A stretch of DNA of 28,420 nucleotides from Prevotellaceae bacterium UBA1075. GTDB lineage: Bacteria > Bacteroidota > Bacteroidia > Bacteroidales > Bacteroidaceae. Shown piece after piece: positions 13,944 to 21,655 of this stretch; positions within the stretch are counted from its first letter, which is position 1, and each line of letters opens with the position of its first letter. The DNA is taken from assembly GCA_002316015.1 (NCBI GenBank), contig DCCS01000029.1, positions 1 to 28,420 of the forward strand, given 5' to 3'. The notes beneath the pieces were generated by a model that saw nothing but the letters and a program-made list of their open reading frames with translations, had not been told where the DNA came from and made no database searches. Both the position numbers and the translations under genes were made by a program.

Positions 13944-14680
13944 CTGTGGTAATGTCCTTTGTCCTTGACCAGTATCACCTTGAGGCGCGGGTCGCGCAGC
14001 ATCACCTGCCCCAGCGGGTCAAGCAGCATCCACATCTGTGTGCGGTGGTTCATCCAGGCCAGGTAGTCAATGGGCTCGTCCCTGAACTGCCAGCGGAGCG
14101 TGTTGTACCAGTAGGCCGGGAATGACAGCGCGCGCACGCATCCGCTCCTGGCCACCGTGCCCAGCCGGGATACAACGCTGTCACGCTGCCATTTGGTGAG
14201 CGACGACGGGCGGGGGGCGGTCACATAGCACGAGGTGTAGTAGCGGTCACGGGTGAAGGGGAAGAGCAGTTGCCAGCGTGGCGACTCTATCACCATCTGC
14301 CCCTTGTCCACACCATACGTCCAGACCAGGCTGTCCAGCACGCGCTTGAACTGCTGCTGGTTGTCCTCGGACAGGTTCTTGATGTCCAGCCAGATATGCC
14401 TCTCGGGATGCCGGGCAAGATATTGCATATAGGGACCGATGCCAAGGTGGAAGGTGGTGTCCTCGTCATGCGTCACGTCCATCACCCCGCCTGGGCGCAG
14501 GCAGATGTCCACCTCCACGTTGGGATAGCGGTGCTCTTTCTCCTTCAGTTTCTCGATGGAGTTGCAGCGGTGGAGCCATATCTTGCGGGGGTAATCGTCA
14601 ACCTGCCCCCACACATATATAATGTAGCACAGGGCTGAGCAGGCCAGCACGGCCGCGATAATCTGCAATGCTTTCTTCAT
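13940..14680 (-). CDS. GDPD-like TIM-barrel phosphodiesterase, membrane-anchored
   Basis: 246 residues. One N-terminal membrane helix (about 5-24) leads into a periplasmic domain. The ordered residues H37-R38 (WLHRCNS), E56 and D58 (NVEVDIC), and H71-D72 (VTHDED) match the catalytic set of glycerophosphodiester phosphodiesterases: His-Arg, ExD, and the second His. The rest is divergent, and the HRxNS start also recalls the FAM151/DUF2181 relatives. It is the first gene of the operon, with a promoter at 14715-14722, and joins the LTA-synthase-like gene by ATGA. It could hydrolyse or recycle phosphoglycerol groups, but its substrate is not shown by sequence. Confidence 0.72.
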   Translation of the reverse strand: MKKALQIIAAVLACSALCYIIYVWGQVDDYPRKIWLHRCNSIEKLKEKEHRYPNVEVDICLRPGGVMDVTHDEDTTFHLGIGPYMQYLARHPERHIWLDIKNLSEDNQQQFKRVLDSLVWTYGVDKGQMVIESPRWQLLFPFTRDRYYTSCYVTAPRPSSLTKWQRDSVVSRLGTVARSGCVRALSFPAYWYNTLRWQFRDEPIDYLAWMNHRTQMWMLLDPLGQVMLRDPRLKVILVKDKGHYHR

Positions 14681-14714
14681 ATGCGAGTGTGCCTGTGGAG
14701 AGCCAGGCTACCTG

Positions 14715-14722
14715 CAAAGGTA
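14715..14722 (-). promoter_or_regulatory. Promoter of the GDPD/LTA-synthase-like/Gtr operon
   Basis: On the minus strand TACCTTTG matches TAnnTTTG, 34 nt before the ATG at 14680. No good -33 box is seen. Confidence 0.55.
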
Positions 14723-14765
14723 GGACTTTTGGGTGAGTTTGCTTGCCTCTCTGCGCTGGAATGTG

Positions 14766-14773
14766 TACTTTTG
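14766..14773 (+). promoter_or_regulatory. Promoter of the glycosyltransferase/LPS-kinase pair
   Basis: TACTTTTG matches TAnnTTTG. It lies 17 nt before the ATG at 14791, which excludes the longer frame start at 14743. A TTTG at 14738-14741 is spaced somewhat too far (24 nt) to be an ideal -33 box. Confidence 0.55.
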
Positions 14774-14790
14774 CACAAATTTGCGAACCT

Positions 14791-15507
14791 ATGAAGCGGC
14801 TTCATGTCATCACCCCGGTGAAGGACTCCATCGACTCCACGCTGAAGACCATCAACGCGGTGCTCGACTCGGAACTCACCGTTCCCCACACCTACACCAT
14901 ATACAACGACTTCAGCACGCCCGAGAACACGTCCCTGCTGGAACTCAAGGCACAGGGCCTGGGCTTCGGCCTCGTCAATCTGAGCGACCTCACCACGCAT
15001 CCGTCGCCCAACTATCTGCTTGTGCTCCAGCGCGAGAGGGAACTGTGCCTGCAGGACGATGCCGCCCTGCTCATCGTGGAGAGCGACGTGACCGTGCGGC
15101 GCGACACGCTGCAGCGGCTGTGGGACAGCGCGCTGGAACGCAAGGAGTGCGGGCTGGCCGCCGCCGTGACCGTGGACGGGGAAGGCCGTGTCAACTACCC
15201 CTACCTGTTCGCGCGCCGCCACAGAAACCGGGTGCTCGACACCCGGCACCACTGCTCATTCTGCTGCACGCTGCTTACCGACGAACTGCTGCGCCGCGTG
15301 GATTTCAGCCTGCTCGACAGCACACGCGACTGGTTTGACGTGACCATCTCGCACATGAGCCTCGAGTCGGGGCTGCACAATTACCTGTTCACCACGCTGC
15401 CCGTGCTGCACCAGCCACACGCCAGCCGTCCGTGGAAGCAGTTGAAATACAGCAACCCGCTGAAGTACTACTGGCTGAAGTTCACCAAAGGGCTCGACAA
15501 GATATGA
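14791..15507 (+). CDS. Glycosyltransferase-like protein (GT-A fold, family 2 type)
   Basis: 238 residues beginning MKRLHVITPVKDSID. A nucleotide-binding strand is followed by TYTIYNDFSTPENT (acidic DFS where DDGS is usual) and a DxD-like motif in IVESDVTV (about residues 99-103). The C-terminal half ends in a basic WKQLKYSNPLKYYWLKFTKGL, typical of envelope glycosyltransferases that sit at the membrane. The start is placed at 14791 from the promoter and the conserved N-terminus. It overlaps the LPS-kinase-like gene by ATGA, so the two are made together and probably modify the same lipopolysaccharide or glycolipid. Donor and acceptor are unknown. Confidence 0.82.
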   Translation: MKRLHVITPVKDSIDSTLKTINAVLDSELTVPHTYTIYNDFSTPENTSLLELKAQGLGFGLVNLSDLTTHPSPNYLLVLQRERELCLQDDAALLIVESDVTVRRDTLQRLWDSALERKECGLAAAVTVDGEGRVNYPYLFARRHRNRVLDTRHHCSFCCTLLTDELLRRVDFSLLDSTRDWFDVTISHMSLESGLHNYLFTTLPVLHQPHASRPWKQLKYSNPLKYYWLKFTKGLDKI

Positions 15508-16307
15508 GTTCGCTGCTGCACCACATGCTGCACCCCACCACGGTGCGGCTTTATCCCGGGCACGAGGGACTGGACTCCTTCATGCGCTCGCTTCCCGATG
15601 CCTTCGCCCGGGGGGAGGGCACACTCATCCACGATGGCCGCAACCAGCTGCGCGTCCTCACCCATGAGGGTGTGGAGTATGTGGTGAAGTCCTACCGGGT
15701 GCCCATCCTGCCCAACCGCCTCGCCTATGGTTTCCTGCGCCCGTCCAAGGCCGAGCGCGCCCTGCTCAACGCGCGCCGGCTCATCCAGATAGGCATTGGG
15801 TCGCCCGAGCCCGTGGGATTCATCAACATCCGCAACGGACTGCTCTTCACCCACAGCTACATGGTGACGGTGCGCTCTGCCTGCCCCTTCCGCTACGACA
15901 TGCTCCACACCTTCCGCTTCGACTGCCTGGAACAGGTGTGCCGCGAGGTGGGACGCTGCACAGCGCTCATGCACGAGCACGGGATGTGCAACATGGACTA
16001 CAGCCGGGGCAACATACTCTTTGACGTGTCGCCACGCCCCACGGCACAGGGCGACCGCCTTGTGGTCGCGGGGCAGGGTGTCCCGCATGTGCGCCTGGAG
16101 ATGGTGGACCTCAACCGCATCCGCTTCGGACGCGTGGACATGCGCAAGGGATGCCGCAACTTCGAGCGCCTGCCGGCCAGCACAGGCATGCACCGCTGGA
16201 TGGCCGAGGAATACGCGTGGGCACGGCACCTTGACCCCCAGGAATGCTACAGCCTCATCCGCCACTACCGCCTTATGCAGCCCGGAGTGGAGGAATGGGA
16301 GCGGTAA
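15504..16307 (+). CDS. Lipopolysaccharide kinase (KdkA/WaaP)-like protein
   Basis: 267 residues with a compact eukaryotic-type kinase fold. The visible marks are VVKSY (ATP-binding Lys62), E84 in the next helix, catalytic NMDYSRGNILF (D165, N170) and metal-binding MVDLNRIRF (D202). Kdo and WaaP kinases phosphorylate inner-core sugars of LPS, strengthening the outer membrane through divalent-cation bridging. The start at 15504 comes from the ATGA overlap with the upstream glycosyltransferase. The DLNRIRF motif is the family's typical form. The sugar phosphorylated is not determined. Confidence 0.87.
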   Translation: MSSLLHHMLHPTTVRLYPGHEGLDSFMRSLPDAFARGEGTLIHDGRNQLRVLTHEGVEYVVKSYRVPILPNRLAYGFLRPSKAERALLNARRLIQIGIGSPEPVGFINIRNGLLFTHSYMVTVRSACPFRYDMLHTFRFDCLEQVCREVGRCTALMHEHGMCNMDYSRGNILFDVSPRPTAQGDRLVVAGQGVPHVRLEMVDLNRIRFGRVDMRKGCRNFERLPASTGMHRWMAEEYAWARHLDPQECYSLIRHYRLMQPGVEEWER

Positions 16308-16404
16308 GCCGCTTGCAGGGGCGAAGCCGCCATGACCCGCCCCCTCTCACACAAAGGGAATGCCCTCCCCAGGGGGGGGAAGGCATGAGAGAAAGGCTCT
16401 GGAG

Positions 16405-16428
16405 GCGGCGGGCTCCAGGCTTCGCCGC
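16405..16428. terminator. Hairpin between convergent LPS-kinase-like and GT39 genes
   Basis: GCGGCG (16405-16410) pairs with CGCCGC (16423-16428) in the 146-nt convergent gap. A second imperfect hairpin built around a C-rich/G8 pair lies at about 16361-16387. No U-tract accompanies either, so termination is plausible but not strong. Confidence 0.4.
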
Positions 16429-16453
16429 AGGCACTCAGCCACGTCCGGGAAGA

Positions 16454-17899
16454 CTATTTCACAGCCCAGTACTCATACAGGCACACCGTCTGGCGCGTGT
16501 CACAACTGCGGTGTGGGGCAAGATTCACCTTGTGGAACACATAGCCCTTCTGGCGCACAAAATCCCGCGCGTCACGATCACCTACAATAAGGAAACCATG
16601 CGGCGAGGCAGGCCCTTGGGCTGTCCACACGCCCACCCGGTCATGCAGATAGAAGTTGATGGTGAAATAATGCGTGGGGTTGCCAGGCACGCTGCCCGCC
16701 ACATAACTGGTCAAGGGAGCGTCACCCACAAGGCGCTCTATCTCGCGCGCCGTGCCCAGGTCGCTCTTGCGGTTGAGCACGATGGGCAACACCACGGCGA
16801 AGGCCAGGGTGTAAAGCACGGCCACCGCCGACGACAGGCGGCGCACAAAGCGCTGGGTATAGTTGGCACACAGATACTGCGACACAAAGAAGGCCACAAA
16901 CGGGTACATGGGCATGATATACACCCCACGCTTGCTGTGCGGTATGCAATAGAACACAAACACGGTGAGGGATGCCACCAGCGAGAACACCTCGGTGCGG
17001 TCCATGGCTCTCAGGCGCGCAACGATGGCCCGCCTGTCCCACCGCCTGAAGAGAGCGGGAAGGAGCAGGAGTGTCCAGGGGAGCAGCCCGGCGGGCAGCA
17101 TGACGAAATAGTACCAGAGCCCGTTCTCGTGGCTGCGGTAGGACATGCGCCCCAGGAAGCGGTACACGTTCTCCTCCATGAAGAGCCGCAGGAACCCGTC
17201 ACCCTGCTGCCTGTATGCCGCACAGTACCACAAGGCAGGCAGAGCCATGGACAGCAGTGCCGAGAGCAGCAGCAGCCCGGTCTCGCGCAGCCACCCCTCA
17301 CGCCTCACCACGGCACATATCCATGCCACGGCACAGGGAAGCACAATGGCCACAGGCCCCTTGGTGAGCGTGCCTGCACTCATCAGCAGGATGGCCAGCC
17401 AGGGCAGTCCGCCGCGCCGGCCACGCTCCTGCCACGCCTCGAGCAGCATCATCGCCCCCACAATGCACATGGTGAGCACCATGTCCACCCGGCAGGCATA
17501 GGCCGCGCGAAACATCTCGAAACTGGAGAAACTGACAAAAGCCGTTATGAGTGCCGTGCGCCCGTCCCTGCGCCGTGCGTAGAAGAAATACACCCCGAAG
17601 GCAAGCAGGATGGCCGACACCGCGCTGGGGAAACGCGCCACATACTCGTTCACCTCCCCCACCAGCGCGCCGCATGCCGCCACGCACCAGTGCATGAAGG
17701 GTGGCTTGTAGGCTATCTCGCCGCCGTTGTTGTGCGGCATCACCCAGTTGTCCTGCGCCAGCATGGTCTGCGCCACTATAGCCTCACGCGGCTCTCCCTT
17801 GGTGTTGAAGTCGGCCAGACCCAGCCAGGGCAGCGTCATCACCACCGTCAGGAACAGCAGCACATACAGATATCTCGTCTTTTGGGGTGTAATGTCCAT
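16454..17899 (-). CDS. ArnT-like glycosyltransferase family 39 protein
   Basis: 481 residues with about ten to twelve transmembrane helices. The N-terminal periplasmic loop has LADFNTKGEPREAIVAQ, the acidic catalytic-loop motif of GT39/GT83 enzymes, then NNGGEIAYKPPFMHW, also typical. Such enzymes move a sugar from a polyprenyl-phosphate carrier to lipid A or another envelope acceptor on the outer face of the inner membrane. A short soluble C-terminal region (about 420-481) follows the helices. The start MDITPQK at 17899 is 18 nt downstream of a -7 promoter box, so the longer frame upstream is excluded. The donor could be made by the GtrB-like enzyme encoded nearby, but this is inference. Confidence 0.9.
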   Translation of the reverse strand: MDITPQKTRYLYVLLFLTVVMTLPWLGLADFNTKGEPREAIVAQTMLAQDNWVMPHNNGGEIAYKPPFMHWCVAACGALVGEVNEYVARFPSAVSAILLAFGVYFFYARRRDGRTALITAFVSFSSFEMFRAAYACRVDMVLTMCIVGAMMLLEAWQERGRRGGLPWLAILLMSAGTLTKGPVAIVLPCAVAWICAVVRREGWLRETGLLLLSALLSMALPALWYCAAYRQQGDGFLRLFMEENVYRFLGRMSYRSHENGLWYYFVMLPAGLLPWTLLLLPALFRRWDRRAIVARLRAMDRTEVFSLVASLTVFVFYCIPHSKRGVYIMPMYPFVAFFVSQYLCANYTQRFVRRLSSAVAVLYTLAFAVVLPIVLNRKSDLGTAREIERLVGDAPLTSYVAGSVPGNPTHYFTINFYLHDRVGVWTAQGPASPHGFLIVGDRDARDFVRQKGYVFHKVNLAPHRSCDTRQTVCLYEYWAVK

Positions 17900-17917
17900 A
17901 GTTTTTCTCTTTTGTTG

Positions 17918-17925
17918 CAAAAATA
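17918..17925 (-). promoter_or_regulatory. Promoter of the GT39 gene
   Basis: On the minus strand TATTTTTG fits TAnnTTTG, 18 nt from the start codon. The predicted leader is only about 10-14 nt. A -33 box is not evident. Confidence 0.5.
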
Positions 17926-17972
17926 GGGAAAAAGGGCGGAAGAGCATTCTCTCCGGCATGAAAAATAAGCGG

Positions 17973-18024
17973 AAAGCCCCCTCGTGGCCTTCCCCGCCGG
18001 GAGGAAAGACACGAGGGGGCTTCC
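17973..18024 (-). terminator. Strong terminator after ddh
   Basis: AAGCCCCCTCGTG (17974-17986) pairs perfectly over 13 bp with 18010-18022, and the 23-nt loop has further CTTCC/GGAGG pairing. On the minus strand the stem is followed by a T-rich stretch (TTATTTTT, about 17961-17968). It insulates the GT39 gene from ddh. Confidence 0.85.
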
Positions 18025-18048
18025 CGTATGATGCCGCGCGGGCTTCCC

Positions 18049-18948
18049 TCACACCAGGCGGCGGATGATGTCCTCGCGATCACCAGGCAGACAGTCTATT
18101 ACGGGTATCTCTATCATCGTGTAGGCACCGGGCTTTTGCCTCATGCTGGCACGCGCCACATTCACGAGCACCTGGGCGGTAAGGGCGGGATTGTTGATGC
18201 TCATGTCAAACTCGAAGTGCTGGTTGTGGGTCTGCCCGCTCACGCCCTTGCGCACCAGGTTCACGCCATGCCCCACATCGTTGATGTCGGCCACGCGGGA
18301 CACCTGGGTCACATGCGTCTCGTCGTTCACAAAATAAGGGTCTGCCTTGATGGCCTTCTCCACAGCCTGGAAGTCGGCGCCATCCTCCAGTTCCACATAC
18401 ACCATGCGGCGGTGTATGCCCGTCCCCAGGGGGATGGTCACCGAGAGTGCGTCACGCACGCCCGCTACCGCACGCACGGCCACGCTGTGCCCCATGCTGC
18501 GCCCCGGGCCGAAGTTGGTATAGGTGATGCCCTTGGGCGCGAGGCTCTCCATGAGGGTGCGCACCACGCTGTCCGAACCTGGATCCCAGCCCGCGCTGAT
18601 GACACTCACCGCCCCGTGCTCCTTGGCGGCCTGGTCGAGGGTACGCCTCAGGTCTACAATCTGAGTGTGGATGTCAAAACTGTCCACCGTGTTGATGCCC
18701 AGGCCGAGCATCTCCAGGGCATACTGCCGCACGCTGCGCGTGGGCGTGGCCAGTATCGCCACATCCACCCGTCCCAACTGGCGGATGTCACTCACCACCT
18801 GATAGTCGGCCAGGCTGGCGGGCTTGTTGTCGGCCCCGTGACGGCGCACCACGCCTGCCACCTCCATGTCGGGTGCTTCCTGAAGAGCCTGCAGGGCATA
18901 CTGGCCTATGTTGCCATAGCCCACGATAGCCACTCTAATCTTTTCCAT
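18049..18948 (-). CDS. ddh: meso-Diaminopimelate D-dehydrogenase
   Basis: A 299-residue NADPH enzyme that aminates L-2-amino-6-oxopimelate (tetrahydrodipicolinate) in one step to meso-diaminopimelate, the peptidoglycan cross-linking residue and lysine precursor. The Rossmann motif VAIVGYGNIGQYAL is at the N-terminus. SAGWDPGSDS and TNFGPGRSMGHSVA form the substrate and dimer region, and GTGIHRRMVYVEL continues the family pattern. Length matches other Ddh enzymes. The start MEKIRVAIVG at 18948 is preferred because a promoter -7 box at 18987-18994 lies 38 nt upstream; an alternative in-frame Met at 19017 would precede the promoter. The gene stands alone, with a strong terminator behind it. Confidence 0.95.
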   Translation of the reverse strand: MEKIRVAIVGYGNIGQYALQALQEAPDMEVAGVVRRHGADNKPASLADYQVVSDIRQLGRVDVAILATPTRSVRQYALEMLGLGINTVDSFDIHTQIVDLRRTLDQAAKEHGAVSVISAGWDPGSDSVVRTLMESLAPKGITYTNFGPGRSMGHSVAVRAVAGVRDALSVTIPLGTGIHRRMVYVELEDGADFQAVEKAIKADPYFVNDETHVTQVSRVADINDVGHGVNLVRKGVSGQTHNQHFEFDMSINNPALTAQVLVNVARASMRQKPGAYTMIEIPVIDCLPGDREDIIRRLV

Positions 18949-18986
18949 AGGGTTACTGTTTGTCTGTTGAATGTTGGTTGTGGCGG

Positions 18987-18994
18987 CAAAATTA
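18987..18994 (-). promoter_or_regulatory. ddh promoter -7 element
   Basis: On the minus strand TAATTTTG fits TAnnTTTG, 38 nt from the ddh ATG. A partial -33 (GTTG) is found about 20 nt upstream. Confidence 0.55.
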
Positions 18995-19087
18995 CAGGTT
19001 TCCCGTGGTTCTTGCAACAGACAGGCAGCCTTTCACGGCATTTCGCGCCAACACGGACAATTGAATCATCACTTCCGGGTAATGCGC

Positions 19088-20050
19088 TCAGCGGTCGAGC
19101 ACGACCACGCGCAAGCGATCGCGCAAATGCCAGGGGCCGCGTCCGTAGCCGCATTGCGAGTCGGTGAGCATAAGCAGCGTGAGCCTCCCGTCCAGCAGGC
19201 GCGGGCCCAGGCAGAGGCCCTCGTAGTTGGCAAAACGCATGTTGAACACCCCGAAGCGCGTGTTCCACTGACCCACCAGTTGCTTCTCGCCACTTGAGGG
19301 AGTGAAGCGGAAGATCCTGCACCAGCAGCGGCTTCCCTGGTAGTGGCGCGCTATGCGAGCCTCACGCTCGAGCACCATGAGGGTGCCGTCGGGCATGGCT
19401 GCCATGGCCGAGACCCCATGATAGTAGTCGCGCCCGTGGCTCCGTGCCTGGGGCTCTTCCATATAATAAGGCAAGGAGGCGGTGAGCCGCAGGCGGTCGT
19501 CAAACTGCATGAGCAGAAGCCGTCGGCTGTGGCTCTCGATGAGGAGCGGACTCTCGTTCATCGTCCAGAAGTGATGGGACACGGTGTCATAGGTGAGTGA
19601 CTCGAACCCACGGTTTGTGGCAAGTGCTGCCACCACACGCGGGGGCACGGCCAGGCGGTTGCCGGTGAGCGTGCCATCGAGCCTGTGCTCCAGGATGGCG
19701 TTGTCATTCTCCCCGCTCACCAGCACGCTGTGGCGGACAGGGCAGTAAGCCACGCCCTCGGCATCACGCTCGTTGCGTCCGGGATGTGCACGGAAGCCCT
19801 CGTCGGTGACGCTCTGCAAGCGCCCGGTCACAGGGTCGATGCTGATGTGCCACACATGGAAGCCCGCCTGCGTGTCACGGTCACTCACCACCGCATAGCG
19901 GTCGTCCCCCAATGCCGTGATACCGCTGTACCCCCCAGGCACGATGCCGTAGCGCTCCAGACGGATTGCCTTGCGTGCGGCCAGAGGCTGTCCCGCCAAC
20001 AGCAGGAGCAGGGCCACCGCACAAGCATACGTCATCCGCGCACCACACAT
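19088..20050 (-). CDS. Secreted esterase-like activity of phytase family protein
   Basis: 320 residues. An N-terminal Sec signal peptide (hydrophobic AVALLLLLAG, cleavage near PLAA-RKA) is followed by a predicted beta-propeller domain. Its motifs are GGYSGITALGDDRYAVVSDRD, RDAEGVAYCP, NRGFESLTYD and FANYEGLCLGPRL. This pattern fits the PF13449 family (esterase-like activity of phytase), whose substrates are mostly undefined. It should work in the periplasm or outside the cell. In-frame Met codons also occur at 20035, 20056, 20074 and 20080; 20050 gives a sensible signal peptide. The stop of the upstream U32 gene lies 38 nt before this start, so co-transcription is likely. Confidence 0.82.
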   Translation of the reverse strand: MCGARMTYACAVALLLLLAGQPLAARKAIRLERYGIVPGGYSGITALGDDRYAVVSDRDTQAGFHVWHISIDPVTGRLQSVTDEGFRAHPGRNERDAEGVAYCPVRHSVLVSGENDNAILEHRLDGTLTGNRLAVPPRVVAALATNRGFESLTYDTVSHHFWTMNESPLLIESHSRRLLLMQFDDRLRLTASLPYYMEEPQARSHGRDYYHGVSAMAAMPDGTLMVLEREARIARHYQGSRCWCRIFRFTPSSGEKQLVGQWNTRFGVFNMRFANYEGLCLGPRLLDGRLTLLMLTDSQCGYGRGPWHLRDRLRVVVLDR

Positions 20051-20088
20051 CCGCATATTCTGACATTCCAACATGCACATGGCCCCCC

Positions 20089-21327
20089 TTACTCCCGCTC
20101 CAGTTTGAATAGTTTGTCGCTCGCCCTCACCTTGCGGTCGATGGGGATGCTCACCCGCTGCCCCTGCCTTGCCGTCTGCACGGGCTGTAGGTCATAGCGT
20201 ATCTCGCGCACCTCTGCCTCCAAGGCACCGGTGGTGGGGCCTGTAATCAAGATACGGTCGCCCACGCTCAGGGTTGCGGCCTCTATCTTGAACTCAGCCA
20301 CCTGCAACTTGGTATAATAACGCACCCCGCGCCCCACATATACCTTGCGCTCGGTGGCACGCGAGCCCGGGCGGTCGTTCCACTCACCCATCGTCTGGCC
20401 CTGGTAATAGCCGTCCCAGAAGCCACGGTTGAACACGCGCGCCAGCCTGGCATCCCACTCATCCTTGCGCTCCTCGGTAAACGTGCCGTCGAGCACCGCC
20501 CCGAGCGCCTCGTCATAGCAGCGCACCACGGTATCCACATACTCGGCCCCGCGCGCCCGTCCCTCAATCTTGAACACACGCACGCCCGCCCGTATCATAC
20601 GGTCAAGGAAGCGTATGGTCTTGAGATCCTTGGGCGACATCACATACTTGTTGTCTATGTCCAGCTCGGTGCCTGTCTCACGGTCGCGCACCGTGTAGGA
20701 ACGCCGGCACAGTTGCAGGCACTCACCACGGTTGGCACTGTGCCCTGTGTTGTTCAGGCTCAGGTAGCACTTGCCGCTGACGGCCATGCACAGCGCACCG
20801 TGGCAGAACATCTCTATGCGCACAGGCTTCCCGCCAGGGCCGCAGATGCCCTGCTGCTGGATGCCCTGGTGTATCTGGGCCACCTGAGCCATATTGAGTT
20901 CGCGGGCCAGCACCGCCACATCAGCAAATTGTGCATAGAAGCGCAGCGCCTCGATGTTGGATATGTTGAGCTGTGTGCTCAGGTGCACCTCCAGCCCTAT
21001 CTGCCTGCAATAAGCCATCACCGCCACATCACTGGCTATCACGGCACTTATCCCGGCCTCGCGTGCCGCGTCCAGTATGCACCGCATGAGCGGCAGGTCC
21101 TCGCCGTAGATGATGGTGTTGACAGTCAGGTAACTCTTCACCCCGCATCGGCGGCACTCCACGGCTATGCGTCTGAGGTCGTCAATGGAGAAGGCACACG
21201 CCGAGTGTGCCCTCATGTTGAGGTTTTCTATTCCGAAATAGATGCTGTCAGCTCCCGCGCGCAAAGCGGCCGAGAGGGAGTCGGGTGACCCCACAGGAGC
21301 CATTATCTCAAAGTCTTCTCTTGTCAT
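20089..21327 (-). CDS. U32 family peptidase, probably tRNA hydroxylation protein (TrhP-like)
   Basis: 412 residues with the U32 TIM-barrel: IMAPVGSPDSLSAALRAGADSIYFGI near the N-terminus, HLSTQLNISN, and VKIEGRARGAEYVDTVV in the form VFKIEGRARG. A Cys set (MFCHGALCMAVSGKC ... GECLQLCRR) could hold an iron-sulphur cluster. A C-terminal beta-barrel (about 340-412, TLSVGDRILITGPTTG) is present. The U32 proteins YegQ/TrhP and RlhA take part in prephenate-dependent hydroxylation of tRNA uridine-34 or of 23S rRNA; older annotation as collagenase rests on PrtC. Which RNA is modified here is not clear. The start at 21327 follows the conserved N-terminus; a longer upstream frame is non-coding. Confidence 0.88.
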   Translation of the reverse strand: MTREDFEIMAPVGSPDSLSAALRAGADSIYFGIENLNMRAHSACAFSIDDLRRIAVECRRCGVKSYLTVNTIIYGEDLPLMRCILDAAREAGISAVIASDVAVMAYCRQIGLEVHLSTQLNISNIEALRFYAQFADVAVLARELNMAQVAQIHQGIQQQGICGPGGKPVRIEMFCHGALCMAVSGKCYLSLNNTGHSANRGECLQLCRRSYTVRDRETGTELDIDNKYVMSPKDLKTIRFLDRMIRAGVRVFKIEGRARGAEYVDTVVRCYDEALGAVLDGTFTEERKDEWDARLARVFNRGFWDGYYQGQTMGEWNDRPGSRATERKVYVGRGVRYYTKLQVAEFKIEAATLSVGDRILITGPTTGALEAEVREIRYDLQPVQTARQGQRVSIPIDRKVRASDKLFKLERE

Positions 21328-21655
21328 CTTGCTCACTTTCACCGCCACACTCCTACATGAGTGAGAGGCGTCTTTTCGGCGGATAAAGGTACGAACAAGT
21401 TTGCACACGGGCAAGCAAGAGGCCAGGAGATATGCCGCTCGCCGCCGTTCCACCACATAACAGCGGGTGCTGCGGGACATCCTGGACGCTCCGGGAGGTG
21501 AGTGCCAAAGCCAGCCCTGGGGATGCCGCAACGGCATACGCCTCCGGGGAGAAGGTATTGGGACAAGCCACGACACCATGGCACGCGGATTACCCAGGTG
21601 CCACATTCCTGACGCGGAAACCCTGGGACTGGTTCCGTGGGGCTTCCCTGAGGGT
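21328..21655. other. Intergenic region without gene
   Basis: 328 bases between the U32 gene and the ferredoxin-nitroreductase gene, both on the minus strand. It holds the U32 promoter near 21384 and a small perfect hairpin at 21523-21537 (ATGCCG-CAA-CGGCAT). It also holds imperfect complementary stretches near 21490-21500 and 21540-21550. No convincing open frame was found. Confidence 0.65.
21384..21391 (-). promoter_or_regulatory. Probable promoter of the U32 gene
   Basis: On the minus strand TACCTTTA is one base from TAnnTTTG, 56 nt before the ATG at 21327. Confidence 0.4.

Noticed and set aside
16244..17926. Plus-strand frame of 560 codons opposite the GT39 gene
   Set aside because: The antisense strand encodes a recognisable membrane transferase with motifs. 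The plus-strand translation is low-complexity and hydrophilic with no family pattern.
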